From assembly GCA_007129255.1 (NCBI GenBank), contig SKVW01000186.1, positions 1 to 32,915 on the forward strand: 32,915 nt of DNA. The letters run 5' to 3'. This document shows positions 1 to 6,207 of the stretch, one piece after another. Position 1 is the stretch's first letter. Every line of letters starts with the position of its first letter. This stretch comes from Bacteroidales bacterium (GTDB lineage: Bacteria; Bacteroidota; Bacteroidia; Bacteroidales; UBA7960). Below the pieces are notes generated by a model. The model searched no databases. It saw nothing but the letters and a program-made list of their open reading frames with translations, and had not been told where the DNA came from. Both the position numbers and the translations under genes were made by a program.

Positions 1-599
1 AGGGAAGCCGTAACTTCCTGCATCTTGGCCTGGGCCTGCTGGTGGCGAAGTTCATAATTGTTTTTTGCCTGCCCGTAGGCCCTTTTGGCTTTCTCCAGGC
101 TGATCTCCGCCTGACGGATAGTGGCAGGAGGTTCAAACTGAGATTGCTCAAGGGTAAGCTGGGCCTCTTCGTAGTTAAACTGAAGGTTGACCAGTTCATC
201 GCGTGCATTACGCAACTCCAGGGTGGTATCGAGCCGGGTTTGCGTATGCATTGTTTGCAGCTTCTCCAGTTCGGTCTCCATATCTTTCAGGCGGTTACTG
301 ATCTCCGTGCGATCCAGGGTAGCCACCCAGTCACCTTCTTCCACCACACTGCCCTCGGGAATCAACTCGGCAATCTGAACATTCCATATGCCTACCGTGC
401 GCAAACCCGAAGGACCCTGAATATTTTCAGAGCTTTTGGCCTCCAGCTCCCCGCTGGTAAAAACGCTGATTTCAAAATCTCCATGCTTTACCGGTACCTT
501 TATCGCTTCCACGGTACCGGGCTCGGAACGCAAAAAATACCACAGCCCCAGCAACACAATGGCAGCCAAAGCCGTAAGTATCCATTTTTTGTTTTTCAT
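1..599 (-). CDS. HlyD-family efflux RND periplasmic adaptor subunit, 3' part missing
   Basis: This is the N-terminal part of a membrane fusion (adaptor) protein that links an inner-membrane transporter to an outer-membrane channel. It starts at the ATG at 599 and stays open for about 199 codons to the left edge, so the C-terminal half lies outside the window. Residues 1-5 are basic, and residues 6-23 form one hydrophobic membrane anchor. The first half of the barrel-sandwich (lipoyl-like) domain is visible around residues 74-100, where a hydrophobic beta pattern ends in a VxEGDxVATLD-type turn. From about residue 100 the chain is a long charged coiled coil, the hairpin arm typical of the family. 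The transporter genes would be expected further left. The transported substrate cannot be told. Confidence 0.87.
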   Translation of the reverse strand, partial: MKNKKWILTALAAIVLLGLWYFLRSEPGTVEAIKVPVKHGDFEISVFTSGELEAKSSENIQGPSGLRTVGIWNVQIAELIPEGSVVEEGDWVATLDRTEISNRLKDMETELEKLQTMHTQTRLDTTLELRNARDELVNLQFNYEEAQLTLEQSQFEPPATIRQAEISLEKAKRAYGQAKNNYELRHQQAQAKMQEVTAS

Positions 600-701
600 T
601 TTTTTGGAAAAAATTATGTAATACTAAAATGAAGCCTTATTAATAAACCAACATTATCTAATTCAGGTCTTACCGGTTAATATAAAGAGGAACCCGGTCA
701 G

Positions 702-709
702 CAAATTTA
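702..709 (-). promoter_or_regulatory. Candidate -7 promoter element for the HlyD adaptor gene
   Basis: On the minus strand this reads TAAATTTG, an exact match to the Bacteroidota -7 consensus TAnnTTTG. It lies about 100 nt upstream of the ATG at 599. No clear TTTG -33 element is seen at the usual 19-22 bp spacing, so the call rests on one element only. Confidence 0.35.
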
Positions 710-743
710 ATCAAAAGCAATGCCGAAATATAAAGTTAATTTA

Positions 744-797
744 CATTGCCCGTCTTACCCAGGCCGGGAAAGTTAAAAAATCATAAGCCGGGCAATG
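744..797. repeat. 9-bp perfect inverted repeat with 36-bp spacer
   Basis: The arms are CATTGCCCG (744-752) and CGGGCAATG (789-797). No T-run follows on either strand, so it does not look like a terminator. It sits between the two divergent promoters and could be an operator or a structured RNA. The role is unknown. Confidence 0.4.
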
Positions 798-901
798 AGG
801 TTTTATTTTCTGCAAAACCCGTTATCCCCTAATAAATCTATCGTTTAAAAATGGGTTTAACAAAAAAACGCAGGTTTGCTAAATAAAATTTTAATCTTTT
901 G

Positions 902-931
902 TTGGTGGAATTAATTTTTTATTTAAATTTG
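902..931 (+). promoter_or_regulatory. Bacteroidota-type promoter for the Cys-rich protein gene
   Basis: A TTG (-33-like, 902-904) is followed after 19 bp by TAAATTTG (924-931), an exact TAnnTTTG -7 element. The ATG follows 34 nt later at 966. It is one of the few elements here with a plausible -33 partner at correct spacing. Confidence 0.55.
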
Positions 932-965
932 GTCTAAATAAAAACAAGACCTAAAAATTTAATTC

Positions 966-1334
966 ATGAAAAAATTACTTTTAACCTCCATACTCGGCTT
1001 TTTTCTTTTGGCCGGCACCGGCATGACAGTACATGCCGAGGAAACAAAAGAAAATAAAGAAACCACTGAAGCCAAAGCATGCTGCTCCAGCGCCAATGCT
1101 GAAAAAACAGCTGAAGCCACCTGCGGAAGCGATACTGCAGACAAAGCAAAAACGGCTGAAGAAAAGAGCGGTTGCGACAGTGACTCAGCTGCCGTTCAAA
1201 CCAGCCAGGAAGCTTCCAAAGCAGGAGTTTGCGGAGGATCTTCTGAAGTAAAAGCAACCCAGGTATCCAATACCATTCCGGGAGAGTGCCGTAAACTCCC
1301 TTCAGGTGTTAACAACCGGGCTGAAAACCGATAG
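966..1334 (+). CDS. Small Cys-rich exported protein with degenerate repeats, function unknown
   Basis: I do not recognise this 122-residue protein. It opens with a clear Sec signal peptide (MKK, hydrophobic residues 4-18, AxA-like end near HAEE at 23-26), so it is probably periplasmic or secreted. The mature part is rich in Ala, Lys, Glu, Ser and Thr and has no hydrophobic core. Six Cys lie at 39, 40, 53, 70, 89 and 108, each starting a unit of about 13-19 residues of the form C-[GCD]-x-S...A-x-K. This looks like a degenerate tandem repeat with one Cys per unit. Such proteins may bind metal or form disulfides, but that is inference. It has its own promoter and a strong terminator, so it is monocistronic. 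The low complexity makes homology hard to judge. Confidence 0.72.
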   Translation: MKKLLLTSILGFFLLAGTGMTVHAEETKENKETTEAKACCSSANAEKTAEATCGSDTADKAKTAEEKSGCDSDSAAVQTSQEASKAGVCGGSSEVKATQVSNTIPGECRKLPSGVNNRAENR

Positions 1335-1388
1335 TTTTTTCCCTTTGTAGTTTAATCTCCTTGTTAATTTCGTGCATAAGTTGTTTAG

Positions 1389-1416
1389 CCCTCCCGTTTT
1401 TCGGGAGGGTTTTTTT
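1389..1416 (+). terminator. Rho-independent terminator of the Cys-rich protein gene
   Basis: An 8-bp perfect stem, CCCTCCCG (1389-1396) and CGGGAGGG (1402-1409), has a T5 loop and is followed by seven T (1410-1416). It ends directly against the promoter element of the next gene. Confidence 0.88.
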
Positions 1417-1423
1417 ATTTTTG
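1416..1423 (+). promoter_or_regulatory. Candidate -7 element for the thioesterase gene
   Basis: TATTTTTG matches TAnnTTTG exactly and lies 14 nt before the ATG at 1438, which would give a very short leader. It begins in the T-run of the preceding terminator. No -33 element is evident. Confidence 0.42.
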
Positions 1424-1437
1424 CAAAAAACCAGCCT

Positions 1438-1827
1438 ATGGAACATCAGATTCAACCAGGGACCAGAGGTCAAATGGAAATGACCGTAAAGGAAAAGGAT
1501 ACGGCAGCGGCCTATGGCTCAGGCCTTGTAAAAGTATTTGCCACCCCGGCCATGATCGCATTAATGGAAAACACTGCCCATAGCAGTGTTCAGCCTTTTT
1601 TACCGGAAGGATACATGACCGTTGGCTTTGAATTAACCATCAGGCATTTGAAGGCCACTCCGGTGGGAATGGGGGTAACCGCCTACTCCGAACTGACAGA
1701 GGTTGACGGGAAAAAACTGGTTTTCAACATCAGTGCCTGGGATGAGGAAGGAGAAATCGGTAAGGGAGTGCATACCCGTTTCATTGTTCACGGAGAAAAA
1801 TTCATGGAAAAGGCCGGTGGAAAATAA
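1438..1827 (+). CDS. Hotdog-fold acyl-CoA thioesterase, FlK-like
   Basis: This 129-residue cytoplasmic protein has the pattern of the fluoroacetyl-CoA thioesterase (FlK) group, which hydrolyses small acyl-CoA esters. Thr36, Glu44 and His70 fall exactly where FlK has its Thr42, Glu50 and His76 triad, each offset by six. The family motifs TPAMIALME, VGFE and RHLKATPVGM (residues 36-78) are all present, followed by a VDGKKLVF strand and a C-terminal IGKGVHTRF strand. An upstream in-frame ATG at 1372 would add 22 residues encoded by the terminator of the previous gene, so the ATG at 1438, just after a TAnnTTTG element, is preferred. The physiological substrate is unknown; most Bacteroidota homologues are annotated only as thioesterase family proteins. 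Confidence 0.88.
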   Translation: MEHQIQPGTRGQMEMTVKEKDTAAAYGSGLVKVFATPAMIALMENTAHSSVQPFLPEGYMTVGFELTIRHLKATPVGMGVTAYSELTEVDGKKLVFNISAWDEEGEIGKGVHTRFIVHGEKFMEKAGGK

Positions 1828-1851
1828 AGACCACACTTTTTCCACTCAAAT

Positions 1852-1887
1852 AAAAACCCCTGAGAGAAATTGCCTCCGGGGTTTTTT
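1852..1887. terminator. Bidirectional terminator between convergent thioesterase and AsmA genes
   Basis: A-rich and C-rich bases at 1852-1860 (AAAAACCCC) pair with GGGGTTTTT at 1878-1886, with an additional inner GAG/CTC pairing. T-runs occur on both strands, as expected between two converging genes. Confidence 0.75.
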
Positions 1888-1912
1888 AATATTTCGCCAA
1901 ACAGGGAAAAGG

Positions 1913-4777
1913 TTACTCTTCGCCTGCTCTTATCCGGTCGGCCTGTGCTTTGGCCTCATCAATTATTCTCTGGGCGTTGGCTTCCGCCTCGGCCTCTACC
2001 TGATCGGCCCTGCGGTCAGCTTCACGTATCAGGGCTTCGCCGGTTCGCCTGGCTGCGGCTTTGGCTATGGGGCCGGAGGCTTCATCTTCCAGTTTTTTGG
2101 CCTGGTCACGTGCTTCCTGCCGTATGGCATCTGCAGCTCTTTTTCCTTCCCGGCGGATCTGTTCGGCCCGTTGCTCTGCCTGTTGTATCACCTGGTCGGC
2201 ACGGCGGTCAAGTTCTTCCTGGGCCCTTTCCCGTGCATCATCAATGGTTTCTTCCACGCGTTCCTCTACCTCATCGCGCACCCGGTCCACTTCTTCACGA
2301 ACACGGTCTTCTGCGTCGCGGATTAGCCGGTCCACTTCTCCTTTAAGTTGTTCTCCCACATCGTCCATCATGCCGGCAAGGTGGAAGGACACTTCAGGAT
2401 CGGTAAACGTGCCTTCGATCTTCACATCCAGGTTGACGGTTTCCCCGGGAGTGATGTTAACCCCCCTGTCAGCAGCACGTCCCACCAGATTATTCAACAC
2501 CTGGTTGGCCTGGGTGCCGAATTGTTCCCGGGGTATCTGAACCTGCATTACGTAATCAATGCGTTGGTCAAAGTAACTGCTTCCGGCAATTTCGGCCCGG
2601 GACTGCCCGAATCGAATATCGAAAGGATCCACATCTACTTTTCCATCGGCAAACCGGAAACTGAGGGAGAGGTCTCTGACAGGAATTTCCCTGAAGAGGT
2701 CAAGTCGCAGCTGATCTGCCAGCTTCACCATGGCCGGGCTGTTTTCCACCACCACGGAAGAAGAACGGAAACTTCCCTGACCGGAAAGGGTTTCCAATAA
2801 AGGTTCAAGGTTTTCATCCAGCACAGAATTCAGTTGCAGTGTGGAAGAAAAACTACCTGTGGCATACCGGCCAATGGGGGCAAGTACCTGAACGGTATTA
2901 AAGGTATTAAAGGTTTCCTGTATATTAAAGCCATTGATATTAAGCCCAAAATTCACTTCAGGGAGTTCCTCCCGGGTGTCATACGATCCGTTGAGTACCA
3001 GGTTGCCTCCGAGCAGGTTCATCCTCAGGTTATCCATAACGGCCTGTTGTTCGCCAATCCTTAACCGTCCATTGACGCCGGAAATCTCCATTTCGCCAAA
3101 CACCAGGTTTTGCACCCTGCTTCTGAGGGAGAAGTCGATGTTTTCGGGAATTTTGATCACGGAAAGCTGCATGGGTTCATCTGACGGGGTTTCGTCTTCA
3201 GGAATTTGCTCCATCAGCTGGTTGAGGTTCAAAAAAGCAGAGCGGGTCTCAAAGGATCCCCTGAGCAGTTGTCCGTCAAAAAGGTAACCAAGCAGGTTAT
3301 CAATGCTTCCGGTGGCATTCAGGTCGCTTTCTCCGAAAGAAGATTCAAAGGCATCCAGGCTCATGCGTTCGGGCCGGAACCGGAAATCAGCCGTTTTAAT
3401 TTTTACCCCAAGAGGAAGGGCTTCACTGACATAATCCAGCTCCTGCACCTGCAGGCGGCCACCGGCATGGAATTCACGGTAACGTCCTGCTTCGATGGAT
3501 GACAAGCGGCCACGGGCTTCCAGGTTGCTGGTAATGATGCCGCTTAGGGATTCTCCGGGATCCAGGGGATAAAAATTTTCGACCTGCGAAAGGTCAATGC
3601 GGCCGGTGAGTGCTGCATCTACCTGAGGGTCACTAACGGGGGTTTTCAGGTTAAAGCGGGCATCTACCGGGTTTCCGGCAAAGTTCATTTTAAATACGGG
3701 GACGTCCACCACCGTGAGGTCGGCATCAACTCCCGGGTTGACAATACTTCCGCCAATTTGCACCCCGGTAACGGCACCCGGCAGGTCCGGGTATTGAAAG
3801 CGGCCGTTTTCAACGGCCAGGTTGAGGCCAAAACCGGGAATTTCATCCTCAGTAAACATTCCGTTGACAAAGCCGTCGAGTTGAAGGGTTCCTGAGGTTT
3901 GTAACGACTCAAAGTCTTTGGCATAGACCGCGGGCACCAGCGAAAGAAAATGACGAAATTCCGACTGCTCGGCACCAAAGGTAAAGTCCATCAGCATTCC
4001 TTCTTCGGGCATTCCAAATAGGCCGTCAAAGCGAACAGGCAGCTCATTAAGCCGAAGGCGGTTATCCCTGAAGGTGAACATGAAGTTATTTAAATCTGCA
4101 TCCAGGGTGGCCGTGAGGTTTACCGCCACCCTGCTCAGTATGGGCATTTTGTCATAACGCAGGCTAAAGGCTCCAATGGTGGCATTGCGGGTAGAAATGG
4201 TTGTAAGGTCCTGTGTAAGATCGCCCCTCATGGTGGCATTCAGATTATCGGCCGTAATATAGGTTGTGGCATAATCATCGTGATAAAGGATATGCCCGTT
4301 GCGGATCTGAATGCGCTGAAGCGTAAGCTGGAAAGCAGCAGGCTCTGCATCTTCGGGTCTTTCTGGGGCATCTTCCTCCACGATGGCAATATCCCAGTTG
4401 GCGGTGCCATCAGTCAGGATTTTAAAATTCAGTTTTGGGTCATCCAGTCTGATGGTATTGATTTCATAGCCATTGCCCCTGATAAGGCTCATCAGATCAA
4501 TGGAAACGAAAAAGCTCCCGATATCTGCAAGGGGAACGCCATCAAATTCATCCACTCCAACTACTTTAACCTCATTTACCCTTAAGGAAACATTGGGAAA
4601 ATTCCGGATCAGGGAGATCCTAAAGGTACCGAAATCCACATCAGCATTTACATTTTGGTTTATTTCATATTTTACGCGTTCCACGATCTGCCCTTTAAAG
4701 GCAACAGGAAGCACAATCAGCAGCAATAGCAGGGAAGCTATTACAATGACGGTTGTTTTAATGATTTTCCTTAGCAT
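1913..4777 (-). CDS. AsmA-family inner-membrane protein with long amphipathic C-terminal tail
   Basis: This protein of about 954 residues has one N-terminal membrane helix (roughly residues 6-26) followed by a large periplasmic region of repeated beta strands with AsmA / AsmA-like C-terminal character. Signs include the DADLNNFMFTFRDN-type strand, repeated 'LNGSYDTREELPEVNFGLNINGF'-like segments (only partly quoted) and an N-terminal V..(V/I)..RNFPNVSL pattern. The family is linked to lipid transfer between membranes and outer-membrane assembly. The last 144 residues differ: they are a highly charged, Ala-rich helical tail built of 11-residue units. The ATG at 4777 is preferred; a GTG at 4795 would add six residues. 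It follows aroC by 71-89 nt on the same strand and may be cotranscribed with it. Confidence 0.84.
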   Translation of the reverse strand: MLRKIIKTTVIVIASLLLLLIVLPVAFKGQIVERVKYEINQNVNADVDFGTFRISLIRNFPNVSLRVNEVKVVGVDEFDGVPLADIGSFFVSIDLMSLIRGNGYEINTIRLDDPKLNFKILTDGTANWDIAIVEEDAPERPEDAEPAAFQLTLQRIQIRNGHILYHDDYATTYITADNLNATMRGDLTQDLTTISTRNATIGAFSLRYDKMPILSRVAVNLTATLDADLNNFMFTFRDNRLRLNELPVRFDGLFGMPEEGMLMDFTFGAEQSEFRHFLSLVPAVYAKDFESLQTSGTLQLDGFVNGMFTEDEIPGFGLNLAVENGRFQYPDLPGAVTGVQIGGSIVNPGVDADLTVVDVPVFKMNFAGNPVDARFNLKTPVSDPQVDAALTGRIDLSQVENFYPLDPGESLSGIITSNLEARGRLSSIEAGRYREFHAGGRLQVQELDYVSEALPLGVKIKTADFRFRPERMSLDAFESSFGESDLNATGSIDNLLGYLFDGQLLRGSFETRSAFLNLNQLMEQIPEDETPSDEPMQLSVIKIPENIDFSLRSRVQNLVFGEMEISGVNGRLRIGEQQAVMDNLRMNLLGGNLVLNGSYDTREELPEVNFGLNINGFNIQETFNTFNTVQVLAPIGRYATGSFSSTLQLNSVLDENLEPLLETLSGQGSFRSSSVVVENSPAMVKLADQLRLDLFREIPVRDLSLSFRFADGKVDVDPFDIRFGQSRAEIAGSSYFDQRIDYVMQVQIPREQFGTQANQVLNNLVGRAADRGVNITPGETVNLDVKIEGTFTDPEVSFHLAGMMDDVGEQLKGEVDRLIRDAEDRVREEVDRVRDEVEERVEETIDDARERAQEELDRRADQVIQQAEQRAEQIRREGKRAADAIRQEARDQAKKLEDEASGPIAKAAARRTGEALIREADRRADQVEAEAEANAQRIIDEAKAQADRIRAGEE
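1916..2347 (-). repeat. Hendecad (11-residue) repeat tail of the AsmA-like protein
   Basis: The coding DNA for the last 144 residues of the AsmA-like protein forms about 13 units of 11 residues. Typical units are RRADQVIQQAE, QRAEQIRREGK, RAADAIRQEAR, ANAQRIIDEAK and AQADRIRAGEE. Ala recurs at position 3, Val/Ile/Leu at 6 and often Ala at 10. Such spacing gives amphipathic or right-handed coiled helices, as in apolipoproteins and LEA proteins. The DNA copies have diverged and are not identical. Confidence 0.65.
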
Positions 4778-4866
4778 ATGGTTAAGTTTTCTCACCTTTT
4801 AAGGGAACTCTTTCTTCCCCGGGAGGTTTTGGTTAATAAAAATTGAAAGTAAAAATATCTTAGCCT

Positions 4867-5952
4867 TTATAAAACAGAAGAAATTTTATTTAACAAAACA
4901 TGATCGGCAATCACCAGGGCGGCCATGGCTTCTACAATGGGCACTGCTCTTGGCACCACACATGGGTCGTGCCTGCCTTTTGCAGAAAGCCTAACCGGGT
5001 TGCCTTCCCGGTCAACCGTATCCTGGTCTTTTTGAATAGTGGCTACCGGTTTAAAGGCCACCCTGAAATAAATATCCTGCCCGTTGGAGATTCCCCCCTG
5101 CATGCCCCCTGAAAAGTTGGTGCGGGTAGTTACTTTCCCGGTCTGGTCCTTTACAAATGCATCGTTGTGTTCAGAGCCTTTCATGGCCGGGGCTTCAAAG
5201 CCGCTGCCAAAATCAAACCCCTTGGCGGCATTGATACTTAGCATGGCATGAGCCAGGCTGGCCTGCAGTTTGTCAAAAACCGGTTCGCCGATTCCGGCAG
5301 GAACCCCTTTAATCAGGCAGGTGATTAACCCGCCGGTGCTGTCTCCTGAGGCTTTCAATCCTTCAATAAAGTTAATCATGGCATCGGAGGCTTCCTCATC
5401 GGGACATCTCACGAAGCTGGCTTCCACCTTTCGGGCGGTAACTTTATCCTTTTGCACAGCGGCCTGAATGGGCCCGATCTGGCTGACCCATGCCTGAACC
5501 TGTATGTTGTCTTTATTCAGCAGCATTTTTGCCAGTGCACCGCCCACCACCCTGGCGGCAGTTTCCCTGGCCGAAGCACGGCCTCCACCCCGATGGTCGC
5601 GCAGGCCGTATTTTTTTTCATAGGTATAGTCGGCATGTGAGGGCCGGTAAAGGTTTTCCAGATGAGCATAATCTTCAGGCCGGGAATCCTTATTTCGGAT
5701 CATAAAGGCAATGGGGCTGCCCAGGGATTTGCCGTTAAAGATCCCCGACAAAAACTCCACTGCATCGGGCTCTTTTCGGGGGCTGGCAAGGTGTGACTGC
5801 CCGGGCCGGCGTCGCATCAGGTCTCGCCCCACCAGGGAGAGATCCACCTCTATCCCGGCGGGAAACCCATCCAAAATTCCGCCTATTCCTGTTCCGTGGG
5901 ATTCGCCGAAGGTAGTCAAACGTAAAAGCTTTCCAATCATGTTTCCTGCCAT
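4867..5952 (-). CDS. aroC: Chorismate synthase
   Basis: AroC makes chorismate from 5-enolpyruvylshikimate-3-phosphate using reduced FMN, the last step of the common aromatic pathway in the cytoplasm. At 361 residues it has the usual length. The first signature, with GESHG at 16-20 (catalytic His18), is intact. The second and strongest, YRPSHADYT at 102-110 followed by RDHRGGGRASARET at 118-131, contains the second active-site His106. The ATG at 5952 is 4 nt from an exact TAnnTTTG element; an in-frame ATG four codons later is possible. The DAHP synthase-chorismate mutase of the same pathway is at 22483 but is not linked to aroC. An AsmA-like gene follows downstream. Confidence 0.98.
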   Translation of the reverse strand: MAGNMIGKLLRLTTFGESHGTGIGGILDGFPAGIEVDLSLVGRDLMRRRPGQSHLASPRKEPDAVEFLSGIFNGKSLGSPIAFMIRNKDSRPEDYAHLENLYRPSHADYTYEKKYGLRDHRGGGRASARETAARVVGGALAKMLLNKDNIQVQAWVSQIGPIQAAVQKDKVTARKVEASFVRCPDEEASDAMINFIEGLKASGDSTGGLITCLIKGVPAGIGEPVFDKLQASLAHAMLSINAAKGFDFGSGFEAPAMKGSEHNDAFVKDQTGKVTTRTNFSGGMQGGISNGQDIYFRVAFKPVATIQKDQDTVDREGNPVRLSAKGRHDPCVVPRAVPIVEAMAALVIADHVLLNKISSVL

Positions 5953-5956
5953 AAGA

Positions 5957-5964
5957 CAAATTTA
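5957..5964 (-). promoter_or_regulatory. -7 promoter element 4 nt upstream of aroC
   Basis: On the minus strand this reads TAAATTTG, an exact TAnnTTTG match, with only TCTT between it and the aroC ATG. If used, transcription would start at or very near the ATG, giving a leaderless message. No -33 partner is evident. Confidence 0.48.
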
Positions 5965-6139
5965 CATTTAATTTGGCTTAATTAATAGCTACCATCTCCA
6001 CAGAAAAGATATTTTTTTAAAAAACCGAAGCTTTGGAAATCCCTGGTTTTGTAAATCTTCGGTTGAAATAAAATATCAGCTGGCCGGTACAAATGGCAAA
6101 CAGCTTCCCTCAAAGCAAAAACAACCGCTGAATTTTTGT

Positions 6140-6147
6140 TATTTTTG
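6140..6147 (+). promoter_or_regulatory. Candidate -7 element for the GH13 gene
   Basis: TATTTTTG matches TAnnTTTG exactly, 60 nt before the ATG at 6208. There is no convincing -33 element. A weak 8-bp inverted repeat (6023-6030 with 6057-6064) lies upstream in the same aroC-GH13 intergenic stretch. Confidence 0.42.
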
Positions 6148-6207
6148 TAGTTTACAGCGAGTTTAACCCAACCTTAAAGAAGTTTTATTAAACAAACAAA
6201 ACAAACG

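Larger units (their letters stand above)
600..965. other. Divergent intergenic region, 366 bp, AT-rich
   Basis: This region separates the minus-strand adaptor gene from the plus-strand Cys-rich protein gene. It contains one promoter-like element for each direction. It also holds a 9-bp perfect inverted repeat, CATTGCCCG at 744-752 and CGGGCAATG at 789-797. No open frame with coding character was seen on either strand. Confidence 0.7.

Noticed and set aside
42-632. 196-codon open frame on the plus strand at the left edge
   Set aside because: The minus strand here encodes a clear HlyD adaptor with membrane anchor, barrel-sandwich motif and coiled coil; the plus frame is its shadow.
1703-2346. 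Long open frames on the plus strand opposite the AsmA tail (1703-2326, 1870-2346)
   Set aside because: They are shadows of the repetitive charged tail on the minus strand. The encoded residues have no family character and run through the terminator at 1852-1887.
6023-6064. 8-bp inverted repeat AACCGAAG / CTTCGGTT upstream of the GH13 gene as terminator or riboswitch
   Set aside because: The loop is 26 nt, no T-run follows on the plus strand, and no known leader fold is recognisable.
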